Source of the DNA: Natronomonas sp.
Lineage (GTDB): Archaea > Halobacteriota > Halobacteria > Halobacteriales > Haloarculaceae
Reading direction: 5' to 3'
Assembly: GCA_007121575.1 (NCBI GenBank)
Contig: SKKJ01000031.1
Location: forward strand, 1 to 7,606
DNA: 7,606 nt
The translations under genes and the position numbers were made by a program. How positions within the stretch are numbered: position 1 is the first letter of the stretch; the number at the start of each line of letters is the position of its first letter. This document shows, piece after piece, positions 1 through 6,393 of the stretch. The notes beneath the pieces are model-generated. The model saw only the letters and a list, made by a program, of their open reading frames with translations, did not search any database and had not been told where the DNA came from.

Positions 1-638
1 GGGCCGTCAGTGAAAAACCGCTCGAGGGAACACATATCGTCGTTACGAGCGGTCCGACAAGCGAGTCGATCGACCCCGTTCGGGTGTTGACGAACCGCGC
101 ATCTGGACGAACCGGTCGCGCCGTCGCGAAGGCCTGCTACATCCAGGGTGCGGATGTGACGTTGGTCCACGACGGTGATGAGGTGCCCTATGCGGACGTG
201 CTCTCGATCGAAAGCGCGGTGGAGATGTTAGATGCGGTTCGGTCCGTGGCTGAGGAGGCCGACGCGTTGATCTCCGCGGCCGCGATCGGTGATTACACCG
301 TCGAAACCGCTCCCGAAAAGATCCGCTCCGGTGAGACGTTGACGCTCGAACTCGATCCGACACCGAAGCTCATCGATACGATCAGAGACGAATATCCGAC
401 CCTTCCGATCGTTGGGTTCAAACTAGAGACGAGCGGCGACGACGATGCGATGATCGAGCAAGCCCGAAAGACACTCCAGCGAACCGGCCTCTCGTTCGTG
501 GTGGCGAACGACGCCAGCGTGATGGGTGCAGAAACGACTCGAACGCTCTTTGTCGACTCCGATGCGGTCACGGTACAAGAAGGGAGCAAGGCGGAGATCG
601 GCCAACGGATCGCCGAGAAGTTAGCAGCGATACTGTGA
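1..638 (+). CDS. coaBC: CoaBC (Dfp), phosphopantothenate--cysteine ligase half, 5'-truncated by window
   Basis: This is the C-terminal ligase (CoaB) domain of the bifunctional coenzyme A enzyme. CoaB joins cysteine to 4'-phosphopantothenate using a nucleoside triphosphate; the CoaC domain then decarboxylates the product with FMN. The frame is open from base 3, giving 211 visible residues. Visible motifs (visible numbering) are TSGPT (15-19), IDPVR (23-27) and the NRASG loop (31-35), whose Asn and Arg match residues essential in E. coli CoaB. Also present are SAAAIGD (91-97, the AAVAD-type motif), PEKI (104-107, matching the KxKK-type catalytic lysine), VGFKLET (137-143) and VANDAS (167-172). 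The CoaC flavoprotein half lies upstream, outside the window, so its presence is inferred from family architecture; a stand-alone ligase is possible but less likely. The gene converges with the DUF5807-type gene. Confidence 0.93.
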   Translation, partial: AVSEKPLEGTHIVVTSGPTSESIDPVRVLTNRASGRTGRAVAKACYIQGADVTLVHDGDEVPYADVLSIESAVEMLDAVRSVAEEADALISAAAIGDYTVETAPEKIRSGETLTLELDPTPKLIDTIRDEYPTLPIVGFKLETSGDDDAMIEQARKTLQRTGLSFVVANDASVMGAETTRTLFVDSDAVTVQEGSKAEIGQRIAEKLAAIL

Positions 639-709
639 GTGACCGATCCCCGAGAGACTTCCGTTCTTTCGAAATCACAAACGACATAATGCACGTTCGA
701 ACCCCGTGG

Positions 710-760
710 CTCGATGACGCGCTTTTCGGAAGGCTACGACTCGATGACGCGCTTTTCGGA
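710..760. repeat. Perfect 21-bp direct repeat, 30-bp period
   Basis: Two identical 21-bp copies lie at 710-730 and 740-760, separated by 9 bp. On the minus strand the right copy encodes SEKRVIE, the C-terminal residues of the DUF5807-type protein just before its stop at 734-736. The left copy lies in the same frame beyond the stop. Flanking bases outside the 21 bp do not match, so this looks like a small tandem duplication straddling the gene's end. Confidence 0.85.
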
Positions 761-1186
761 ATACGTCAAACCACACGCACAGGCCGCATAACCGTGGACG
801 ACGTCTCCTTCAGCGTATAGGCCACCAACCTCTTTGTTTTGTTCTTCGACGAAGGCAAACACAAATTTCGCGTAATGCTCCTCATCGGGCGACGAATCCG
901 CGTTCGGACACGTCCCACCCGTACAGTCCGCGTCGATCCCGCCCTCGGTCTTCATTGCCATTCCGGCGAAGTTCATCGCGCTCATACCCGTCGCTTGTTG
1001 AAACGCTGATCGGCCCTCCTTGCCGGGCAACACCAAGACGACACCGTCGTCGACTCGGGTCCCGATCTCGAGGATATCGCTCATCGATCCGATACCCTCT
1101 TCGTGGAGATAGACGAGAACGTCATCGGGACGTTCGCCTCGAAGAAACGCGTCGTACAGCGCACTCGAGGGGCGATCATCGCTCAT
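734..1186 (-). CDS. DUF5807-family haloarchaeal protein, function unknown
   Basis: A 150-residue acidic soluble protein with no membrane segment or signal peptide. I recognise the overall pattern as the haloarchaeal DUF5807 family, which has no assigned function; that identification is from memory. Four cysteines sit in two clusters, C88-x4-C93 (in DCTGGTCPN) and C136-x-C138 (in AACACGL). They could form a metal or redox site, but this is inference. The ATG at 1186 lies 8 nt after the eS6 stop codon, so the two genes are very probably co-transcribed, with a GAGG in the eS6 tail about 13 nt upstream of the start. The last codons (SEKRVIES, stop) carry one copy of a 21-bp direct repeat whose other copy lies just past the stop, so the exact C-terminus may be recently altered. 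Confidence 0.85.
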   Translation of the reverse strand: MSDDRPSSALYDAFLRGERPDDVLVYLHEEGIGSMSDILEIGTRVDDGVVLVLPGKEGRSAFQQATGMSAMNFAGMAMKTEGGIDADCTGGTCPNADSSPDEEHYAKFVFAFVEEQNKEVGGLYAEGDVVHGYAACACGLTYSEKRVIES

Positions 1187-1194
1187 CGGTCGGA

Positions 1195-1584
1195 TTATTC
1201 CTCGTCGTCGCCGGTATCGAGCAGATCCGCAACCGATTGCTCACCGCGGGTGACGACCTTCGTGTTGATCTGTCGAGTTTCTTCGGAGACTTCCGCACCA
1301 CGGATCGTGATCCGTTTTCGCTCGCCTTTCACGGTCGGTTTATATCCGACACCGCCCGTCGAGAGAATCTGTGCGGTCTGTGCGCCGCTGATATCTCCGT
1401 GCATCGGCCGTCCGGCCCGGTCCGATCCACCGGTGATTTCGAGTTCATAGCCCGGGAGACCGACCGCATCGCCGTCGACCGTTTCACCGATCGATCGGCC
1501 GATGAAACGGTTCGCGTCCTGTCCGTCTACTTCGAACGAGTGGGTTGCGCCGTCGTCGCCGACGATAACCTGAAAGTCTGCCAT
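1195..1584 (-). CDS. rps6e: 30S ribosomal protein eS6
   Basis: Ribosomal protein eS6 is a small-subunit protein shared by archaea and eukaryotes. The product is 129 residues, the usual short archaeal length, without the long basic C-terminal tail of eukaryotic S6. The diagnostic stretch is ELEITGGSDRAGRPMHGDI (from about residue 47), matching the family's EITGGSDxxGxPM core; GYKPTVKGERKR follows. The start at 1584 (MADFQVIV) fits the family N-terminus. A TTG-initiated extension to 1611 would add nine residues (MPSRPVFIG) with no family support. It is followed after 8 nt by the DUF5807-type gene and preceded by a 62-nt spacer after the DUF6159-type gene. The protein is acidic, ending in DTGDDEE, as expected for a salt-in halophile. 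Confidence 0.96.
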   Translation of the reverse strand: MADFQVIVGDDGATHSFEVDGQDANRFIGRSIGETVDGDAVGLPGYELEITGGSDRAGRPMHGDISGAQTAQILSTGGVGYKPTVKGERKRITIRGAEVSEETRQINTKVVTRGEQSVADLLDTGDDEE

Positions 1585-1609
1585 ACCGATGAAAACTGGA
1601 CGCGACGGC

Positions 1610-1621
1610 AAAAGGGTATTG
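1610..1621 (-). promoter_or_regulatory. Candidate TATA element for the eS6 gene
   Basis: On the minus strand the 62-nt spacer upstream of eS6 contains CAATACCCTTTT about 26-37 nt before the ATG at 1584. This position would give a leader of only a few nucleotides, typical of haloarchaea. The sequence departs from the TTTATA-type consensus, so this is tentative. Confidence 0.3.
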
Positions 1622-1646
1622 AAATGCTCGTGTGGGGCCGAACCGA

Positions 1647-2549
1647 TTAGTCGGATCGGTCGGGCCGTATCTCCGATCTCGTACCGGGTGTGGCTTTCTG
1701 CTCGGTTCGGCCGCCGAGCGTTTCGAAATCGAAGTTCTCGAACTGTTCCGGTCGGATGCCTTCTTTCGCGTAGACGTAGAGCGCGGTTTTGGCGATCCCC
1801 CAGACGGTCTGGCTGATCAGGTACGTAAATACCAGTGCGAGCGCGATGAGGACTGCGGCCAACACGATTCCGGGTCCGGGAAATATCGCGAGGACCGGTG
1901 CGGAAAGCGCCACCGCCGTGAGAACCAACACGAGTCCGATGCCGACGACGATCGCCGTGATTCCGAATCCGGCACCGAGCGTCTCACCCCACGTGTCTTT
2001 GAACGTCGAGCCGCTGCGCGTGAACATCGAGGTCGCAGAGACATCCTCGAAAACGAGCACCGGGACGATAAAGAACGTCATGATCGACCATCCGAGCGCG
2101 AACAGCGATCGGAGGATCGAAGCGATCGGATTGTCCGAATTTTCGAGGATTCTGAATACGATGCTAACGGTCGCAGCGATCACGGACCAGACGACGATCG
2201 GACCGAGACGATCGTTGATCGCCAGCATGCTCTCGCGTATTCCGGGTTCGCGATCGTGGAACGCCTCGTTTGCCGCATACACGAGCGCGGCAGAAAAATA
2301 GGTGCTGAAAAACGTCGTCACGAAATACAGCGCAAAGAGAACGACGAACTCCACTCCGCCCCCGATAACGTCCGCAAGCACGAGCGGGAGGAAAAAGAGC
2401 ACGAGAAAGAAAACGCTCGAAATACCGGCCAAAAGCGGGAACACCAAGAGCTTCGGGTAGGTCCGGATTACGCCGATACTGTCTTTCGTGAGCGTCCATC
2501 CGGTCTTCAGTCGATCGAAGAATCCGAAACCCGTCGATCGAGAACTCAT
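1647..2549 (-). CDS. DUF6159-like six-helix membrane protein
   Basis: A 300-residue integral membrane protein. Hydrophobic segments are at about 33-58, 65-90, 117-135, 145-167, 193-216 and 224-247, giving six predicted helices. A short amphipathic N-terminus (FFDRLKTGWTLTKDSIGVIRTYPKL) and a polar C-terminal tail of about 45 residues flank them. The pattern (N-terminal RLKTGWTLTKDS, then VVPVLVFEDV-like and GETLGAGFG-like stretches) resembles the DUF6159 family of predicted membrane proteins, whose function is unknown. I chose the ATG at 2549 (MSSRSTGF). An ATG two codons upstream at 2555 is equally possible and fits a leaderless transcript from the AT-rich box at 2578-2590. An upstream in-frame start at 2621 would run through that promoter. 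There is no visible catalytic motif, and transport or envelope roles would be guesses. Confidence 0.85.
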   Translation of the reverse strand: MSSRSTGFGFFDRLKTGWTLTKDSIGVIRTYPKLLVFPLLAGISSVFFLVLFFLPLVLADVIGGGVEFVVLFALYFVTTFFSTYFSAALVYAANEAFHDREPGIRESMLAINDRLGPIVVWSVIAATVSIVFRILENSDNPIASILRSLFALGWSIMTFFIVPVLVFEDVSATSMFTRSGSTFKDTWGETLGAGFGITAIVVGIGLVLVLTAVALSAPVLAIFPGPGIVLAAVLIALALVFTYLISQTVWGIAKTALYVYAKEGIRPEQFENFDFETLGGRTEQKATPGTRSEIRPDRSD

Positions 2550-2577
2550 TGACATTCTCGAACGGACTCCGTGAAGA

Positions 2578-2590
2578 TATTTATTTATTG
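2578..2590 (-). promoter_or_regulatory. TATA box for the DUF6159-like gene
   Basis: The minus strand reads CAATAAATAAATA, a strikingly AT-rich patch in GC-rich surroundings. Its centre lies about 29 nt upstream of the ATG at 2555 and 35 nt upstream of the ATG at 2549. Since archaeal transcription begins about 26 nt past the TATA centre, the transcript would start at or just before the first ATG. Confidence 0.6.
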
Positions 2591-2697
2591 TGACCGACTC
2601 GACAGATAAAAACGAAACCATGGACTCGCTATGTTAGCCGAATCAACCAGTTCGACAACATATGTCGGGAGAGATCCGACACCAACGGTTCTGTGGA

Positions 2698-2720
2698 GAC
2701 AAACAGACAGATCGTTTGTC
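2698..2720 (-). terminator. Hairpin overlapping the microprotein stop codon, possible 3'-end element
   Basis: GACAAAC (2698-2704) and GTTTGTC (2714-2720) are perfect 7-bp inverted repeats around a 9-nt loop. The stem begins inside the TGA of the 27-aa gene, placing the hairpin at its transcript's 3' end. There is no clear U-tract after it, so a role as terminator or 3'-end stabiliser is only a suggestion. Confidence 0.3.
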
Positions 2721-2802
2721 AGAGGATCGTTACGGCGGTCGCGAACATCCACATCGCCATCAAAAGCGCGAAGAAGATGGCGAAGAACTTCTGTCGGTCC
2801 AT
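2719..2802 (-). CDS. 27-residue single-span membrane microprotein
   Basis: A 27-codon gene reading from the ATG at 2802 to the TGA at 2719-2721. The product starts MDRQKFFAIFFALLMAMW and ends in FATAVTIL. It has a short charged N-terminus (D2, R3, K5) followed by about 20 hydrophobic residues, the shape of a single transmembrane helix with a positively charged, probably cytoplasmic, start. Support for a real gene comes from its promoter: ATTATATG on the minus strand (2832-2825) is centred 26 nt before the ATG, exactly where a leaderless haloarchaeal transcript needs it. It lies alone in the 331-nt space between taw2 and the DUF6159-like gene. I recognise no named family and can assign no function. 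The opposite-strand frames across this region lack such support. Confidence 0.65.
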   Translation of the reverse strand: MDRQKFFAIFFALLMAMWMFATAVTIL

Positions 2803-2824
2803 ATCGATTGGTATACGTTCCGTT

Positions 2825-2832
2825 CATATAAT
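2825..2832 (-). promoter_or_regulatory. TATA box for the leaderless 27-aa gene
   Basis: The minus strand reads ATTATATG, centred at about 2828, 26 nt upstream of the A of the ATG at 2802. This spacing predicts a transcript that begins at the start codon. The flanks are GC-rich, so the element stands out. Confidence 0.6.
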
Positions 2833-2880
2833 CCCAACGCTCGAAACGGCGCACGACCCTGATAGCGTCGAAACGATCTC

Positions 2881-3930
2881 TCACTCGATTCGCGCGTCGA
2901 CGACGCCGTGAACTACTCCCGCGCTGTGGCTCTTTATAATCCGCGTATCGAGTACCGCAACCGACCGATCGACGGTCGCTGTCGCCGTTCGAAGTCGGTC
3001 GATCGGTCGGGCCGGAAACAGCGACTCGGGCGTTGCTTCGTGAAGATGGATCACGCCACCGGAGACGAGGGATTCGAGGGCCGAATCGAGATACTGATGC
3101 GCGTCATAATAGCCCGCCACGACGCGGTCCGCGGTCGTTTCGACCGTACGGCAATCGCCGAGTACCGCTCGAATCCGGTCAGAAACGCCGTTGAGATTGG
3201 CGTTTTCGACGAGAAGCCGGTACGACCGAGGGTCGATCTCTGCGGCGGTCACGGTCGCTCCGTTTCTCGCCATCGGAAGCGTGAAATAGCCGATTCCAGC
3301 GAACATATCGAACACTCGTTCGTCAGGTTCAACGATTCGACCCATTCTCGCCCGTTCGGCTTTGTTGCCCGGAGAGAACATCACTTCCGAGAAATCGATC
3401 GCGTATTTCGTCCCGTGTTCGGTGTGAAGGGTCTCCGTCTCATCGAGACCTGCGACAACGGTTACCGAGGGATCACGTCTGATCCCGCCGATACCGCCTC
3501 GAGCAAGCACCGTAGTCGCGTTGCCGTGCAGTTCGAGGAGCGCCTCGCCGATGAGTTCGCGCTCCGATGAATCGAGGGCGTTCGGCGCGGAAACGTCTCC
3601 GAAATCGACCAACACGATGTCACCGATCACGGCCCACGATGACGGAGCGGCGTCGATAACCGATCGGGAAGCGCCGCGCGCATCGAGGATTTCCTCAAGT
3701 CCCCGTATGCGTCGAGGGAGTTCGACCGATTGAACGGTCATATCCGCCATCGGTTCGGGCGGTTCCGTGATCGGAACCGCCATACGATCCGCGTCGTATG
3801 GCTCGACTCGTCGGCGGTCATCGTAGAGCCCCCGCGAACGAAGCCTCTCGATCGTTACCTCTGTCCGTGATTTTTCGACGATAACTGCGCGCTCACAGGC
3901 TCGATCGACCGAGTCCTCACCGCGTTTCAT
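2881..3930 (-). CDS. taw2: tRNA(Phe) 4-demethylwyosine(37)-C7 aminocarboxypropyltransferase (Taw2; Trm5/TYW2 family)
   Basis: Taw2 transfers the 3-amino-3-carboxypropyl group of S-adenosylmethionine to 4-demethylwyosine at position 37 of tRNA(Phe), in the archaeal wyosine pathway after Taw1. The 349-residue protein has an N-terminal recognition region (AVIVEK, RGLYDD) and then a class I SAM-binding fold. Visible motifs are MFSPGN (184-189), DMFAGIGYF (208-216, motif I), AEID (230-233, motif II) and LGDCR (257-261). At the catalytic position it reads AGYYDAHQYLDSA (272-284). Trm5 m1G37 methyltransferases have an N-L/P-P motif there, so the (M/A)GYY form argues for Taw2, not Trm5. The ATG at 3930 lies 14 nt inside nmd3 and keeps the full N-terminal domain, indicating co-transcription and probably translational coupling. 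Confidence 0.88.
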   Translation of the reverse strand: MKRGEDSVDRACERAVIVEKSRTEVTIERLRSRGLYDDRRRVEPYDADRMAVPITEPPEPMADMTVQSVELPRRIRGLEEILDARGASRSVIDAAPSSWAVIGDIVLVDFGDVSAPNALDSSERELIGEALLELHGNATTVLARGGIGGIRRDPSVTVVAGLDETETLHTEHGTKYAIDFSEVMFSPGNKAERARMGRIVEPDERVFDMFAGIGYFTLPMARNGATVTAAEIDPRSYRLLVENANLNGVSDRIRAVLGDCRTVETTADRVVAGYYDAHQYLDSALESLVSGGVIHLHEATPESLFPARPIDRLRTATATVDRSVAVLDTRIIKSHSAGVVHGVVDARIE

Positions 3931-5056
3931 CGGCTTGCTCGGGTTTCGGCAGGATCGACAGTCCGTTTCGGTGTTTCAGGACCGAAACGGACTCGGCGTC
4001 AGGATCGAGATACGACGGCCGAGCGATCGTCTTCGATTCGAACGTCTCGGGATCGAGCACTTGAACGGCGTGTTCGTCTTCGATCGTGACGAGTGTCGTC
4101 TCTTCGGCATCGTCTCGTTCACCCAGTTTCCGTGCGTCGGGGGCGATACCGTCCTCGAACGCGGCCTCGTATCGGTCGCCGGTTTTCAATCTCGTTCCTT
4201 TCAGATTGCCGTGTGCGCTCGTGACGAGAACCGGGCCATCGCCGTCGTCGAGATCGATCACGTCTCCGGGGGTAAACGGCGGTAATCGAGCGGTAAAGGT
4301 CACCCGATACACTTCGTTACCGTCCCCGTCCTCGGTGACGAGCGTCGGCGCTTCCGAGACGGAACCGCCCAACTCGGTGACGATCCGCTTTGCGATCCCC
4401 TGTCCCATCTGGTTCGTCGATATCTTCATATCGACACCGTCCGCGGTTTCTTTCGTCTCAGTGATGAACGCGTTTCGATCGCCGGTCGCTTCTCGGTCGG
4501 CGATATAGGATTCGGCGATTTCGATCGCGCGGCTGTTTTCCTCGGCCGTTGGTGTTCTATCGGTCCCACGGACCTGTATAATACTGGCGTAATAATCCCC
4601 GGCAATTCGGCCACATCGGTCACAGACTTCGCGCGCGATATACACGGGGACGGTGACTTCCGCAGAGAGGTTCGTCTCTCTCACCCGGCCAGTAAACAGA
4701 CAGTGCATTCGAATCGTGTTCTGATCAATCTGTTCGGGTTCAACGCCCCATTCTACGTCGGTCGCTTCGATATGGACGCTGAGGCGATCTGCCGTTTCAT
4801 CGATGGCAACATCGGTGTAATCGCGCGCCCCGACGTCGATCCACCGCTTCCCGCGGTGTAACGCCCCACATCGACTGCAGACGCGCATCTCGATTCGGTC
4901 GGGCGCGTCGACGAGGTCGAACTTCTCGAAGTAACACGAATCGCATAACACGGCGTCTGGATCGTTCGGTCCGCCGGGCAGATCGGCCTCAGGCGATCGT
5001 TCGATAGGGTCGCCACATTGCGGACAGAACGTCCCCGAACGTGATCCAGAACTCAT
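3917..5056 (-). CDS. nmd3: Nmd3 family 60S/50S subunit export/assembly protein homologue
   Basis: Homologue of eukaryotic Nmd3, the adaptor that binds the late 60S subunit and carries it out of the nucleus. Archaea have no nucleus, so the role here is inferred to be large-subunit maturation or surveillance. The 379-residue protein has the conserved zinc-binding N-terminal region with four CxxC pairs: C11/C14 (FCPQCG), C38/C41 (LCDSC), C60/C63 (VCSRCG) and C145/C148 (VCDRCG). Beta-rich regions follow, containing NQMGQGIAKRI (215-225) and a C-terminal part with LPPFTPGDVIDL (258-269). It lacks the eukaryotic C-terminal extension that carries the nuclear export and import signals. The ATG at 5056 is well placed downstream of a TTAA-type box. 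It is the first gene of a two-gene unit with taw2, which overlaps its last 14 nt. Confidence 0.93.
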   Translation of the reverse strand: MSSGSRSGTFCPQCGDPIERSPEADLPGGPNDPDAVLCDSCYFEKFDLVDAPDRIEMRVCSRCGALHRGKRWIDVGARDYTDVAIDETADRLSVHIEATDVEWGVEPEQIDQNTIRMHCLFTGRVRETNLSAEVTVPVYIAREVCDRCGRIAGDYYASIIQVRGTDRTPTAEENSRAIEIAESYIADREATGDRNAFITETKETADGVDMKISTNQMGQGIAKRIVTELGGSVSEAPTLVTEDGDGNEVYRVTFTARLPPFTPGDVIDLDDGDGPVLVTSAHGNLKGTRLKTGDRYEAAFEDGIAPDARKLGERDDAEETTLVTIEDEHAVQVLDPETFESKTIARPSYLDPDAESVSVLKHRNGLSILPKPEQADETR

Positions 5057-5079
5057 TGTCCGCTCTACCCGCTCGATGC

Positions 5080-5088
5080 GGTTAAGCG
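5080..5088 (-). promoter_or_regulatory. Candidate TATA element for the nmd3-taw2 operon
   Basis: The minus strand reads CGCTTAACC, centred about 28 nt upstream of the nmd3 ATG at 5056. A TTAA-type core at this distance implies a near-leaderless transcript. It overlaps the first of two abutting palindromes at 5085-5106. The match to the consensus is moderate. Confidence 0.4.
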
Positions 5089-5106
5089 GTCCGCTGTCGA
5101 CTCGAC
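5085..5106. other. Two abutting 11-bp palindromes upstream of nmd3
   Basis: AGCGGTCCGCT (5085-5095) and GTCGACTCGAC (5096-5106) are each perfect inverted repeats around one central base and touch end to end. They lie in the 210-nt divergent spacer between nmd3 and the PNPOx-like gene, overlapping the candidate nmd3 TATA element. Paired palindromes at a promoter can be operator half-sites, but single 5-bp-arm palindromes are expected by chance every kilobase or so. Confidence 0.35.
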
Positions 5107-5266
5107 GGAGGATACACTCGAATCAGCCTCGCCGAGACCTACAACGTGTGAGCGGTTTCAGAGCCCGGGTTGAATACAGCGGATGGACCGTTACGCAACC
5201 CCATGAGGACTGATGTGGAGAATACCATGACGGTCGTTTTTCTCACTCGGCTCCGTAGGGAGTCGT

Positions 5267-5728
5267 ATGACCACCATCACCGGCGCTTGGTCCGAAACCC
5301 GACTCGAAGAGTTTCTCGAGGAATCACGGATTCCGGTCCGCATCGCAACGCAGCGAGGAAACGGCTCCCTGTGGATGGTCGCGTTGTGGTATCGGTATCA
5401 GAACGGCTCTTTCGAGTGTGCAACGTGGGCAAACGCTCACATCGTCCGGTTCCTCCGAAGCGATTCTGAGGTCGCATTCGACATCTCGACGAATCACCCG
5501 CCATATCGCGGCGTCAGAGGAAACGGAACCGCTACGATGTCGTCCGACGAAGCGAAATCGACACTCCGCGCACTCATCGAACGCTACCTCGGAGACACCG
5601 AATCCGCTCTTGCCGAGTGGCTGTTGAGTGATGCACGCGAGGAGATCCGTATCCGGATCCGACCGTCCGAGATGTACAGCTGGGACTACACCGACCGGAT
5701 GCGGGGTGTCGAGAATCCGCACCCGTGA
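5267..5728 (+). CDS. Pyridoxamine 5'-phosphate oxidase-like, FMN-binding split-barrel protein
   Basis: A 153-residue protein of the PNPOx-like split-barrel superfamily, whose members usually bind FMN or F420 (or occasionally heme) as homodimers. The visible pattern is an early IPVRIATQRGNGSLWMVALWYRYQNGSFECAT stretch (about 22-53), the typical strand-turn-strand core with a central 'W(M/P)VxLWYxYxDG' signature. VAFDIS (69-74), a YRGVRGNGTAT strand (80-90) and the C-terminal MYSWDYTDRM (136-145) follow. The same ending is common in haloarchaeal members. The substrate is unknown; a true PdxH role is unlikely because the protein is short and lacks the C-terminal PdxH motif. The ATG at 5267 follows GGGAG by about 4 nt, a possible weak ribosome-binding site. 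It stands alone, divergent from nmd3 and convergent with ribE. Confidence 0.82.
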   Translation: MTTITGAWSETRLEEFLEESRIPVRIATQRGNGSLWMVALWYRYQNGSFECATWANAHIVRFLRSDSEVAFDISTNHPPYRGVRGNGTATMSSDEAKSTLRALIERYLGDTESALAEWLLSDAREEIRIRIRPSEMYSWDYTDRMRGVENPHP

Positions 5729-5752
5729 AACGTACTCCGTTCCCAGTTCGTT

Positions 5753-5765
5753 CGACCTTTCTTTG
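5753..5765 (+). terminator. Short T-rich stretch after the PNPOx-like gene
   Basis: The 72-nt convergent spacer contains a pyrimidine-rich run, CGACCTTTCTTTG, about 25-37 nt after the stop codon. Haloarchaeal termination often uses such U-rich tracts without a strong hairpin. The run is short and interrupted, so support is weak. Confidence 0.22.
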
Positions 5766-5800
5766 GGGAGCGAATCCGGTCTCTCACGGCGAGGAAGCCG

Positions 5801-6391
5801 TCACCGGTATCCCTCGGTGAAACTTTCGACGTACTTCGCGACCACGTCGACCTCGACGTTCACGGAGTCCCCGATCGATTTCTCCGAAAGCGTCGTCAAC
5901 TCGTAAGTCGCCGGAATGATCGCAACGGTGAAATCGTCTCCGCGCAGATCGGCGACAGTCAACGAGATCCCATCGATCGCGATCGAGCCCTTCTCAACGA
6001 CGTAGCGTTCGAGTTCGGCCGGCAGCGAAAAACCGAACGTCCAGTCATCGCCGAGCCGTTCGATTTCGGTGACTTCGGCGACACCGTCGACGTGTCCCTG
6101 AACGAAATGGCCGTCGAATCGTCCGTCCGCCGGGAGTGCGCGTTCGAGGTTAACCCGGTCACCGACCGAGGCGGTGGAGAGGGAAGTCCGTTCGAGCGTC
6201 TCTTCCGAACAGAACAGTTCGAACGACTCGGCGTCGAAGGCCTCGACGGTCAGACACGCACCGCTTATCGCGACGCTTTGGCCGTGTTCCAACTCGTCGC
6301 TAAACGGTGCAGAGACGCGAATCCGGCGACCATCGTCGGTGTCTTCGATGGAGACGATCTCGCCGGTTGCTTCAATGATGCCGGTGAACAT
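5801..6391 (-). CDS. ribE: Riboflavin synthase, bacterial-type (two lumazine-binding repeats)
   Basis: Catalyses the last step of riboflavin synthesis: two molecules of 6,7-dimethyl-8-ribityllumazine give riboflavin plus the pyrimidinedione precursor. The 196-residue protein has the family's internal duplication. The first repeat starts MFTGIIEATG (1-10) and contains SVAISGACLTV (39-49), with C46 at the position of the important E. coli cysteine. The second starts GHFVQGHVDG (94-103) and contains SIAIDGISLTV (136-146). I chose the ATG at 6391 because MFTGI is the invariant family N-terminus. In-frame upstream starts at 6460 (ATG) and 6493 (TTG) add residues unlike the family. The trimeric bacterial-type enzyme contrasts with the lumazine-synthase-like RibC of methanogens. 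It is divergent from the DUF7533-like pair. Confidence 0.95.
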   Translation of the reverse strand: MFTGIIEATGEIVSIEDTDDGRRIRVSAPFSDELEHGQSVAISGACLTVEAFDAESFELFCSEETLERTSLSTASVGDRVNLERALPADGRFDGHFVQGHVDGVAEVTEIERLGDDWTFGFSLPAELERYVVEKGSIAIDGISLTVADLRGDDFTVAIIPATYELTTLSEKSIGDSVNVEVDVVAKYVESFTEGYR

Positions 6392-6393
6392 GG

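Noticed and set aside
689..712. T-arm-like GGTTCGAAC on the minus strand near 696-704, suggestive of a tRNA 3' end or attachment site
   Set aside because: The flanking 5-bp stem does not pair, and no acceptor, D or anticodon arms are found nearby.
635..820. A GTG-started 61-codon plus-strand frame overlapping the coaBC stop, with an internal LDDALFG repeat
   Set aside because: Its repeat is just the translated 21-bp DNA repeat, and it runs antisense into the DUF5807-type coding region. There is no family resemblance.
1585..1611. Nine-residue extension of eS6 from a TTG at 1611
   Set aside because: It overlaps the likely promoter and is not part of the eS6 family N-terminus.
1632..2552. A 306-codon plus-strand open frame
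   Set aside because: It is the exact antisense of the six-helix membrane protein. Its product is low-complexity Arg/Glu/Asp-rich with no recognisable fold, a typical shadow frame in GC-rich DNA.
2585..2911. Longer frames across the 2550-2880 gap (minus 2585-2884, plus 2693-2911)
   Set aside because: They run through the AT-rich promoter or antisense to the microprotein, have no promoter at a suitable distance and show no domain-like sequence. The 27-codon frame fits the signals better.
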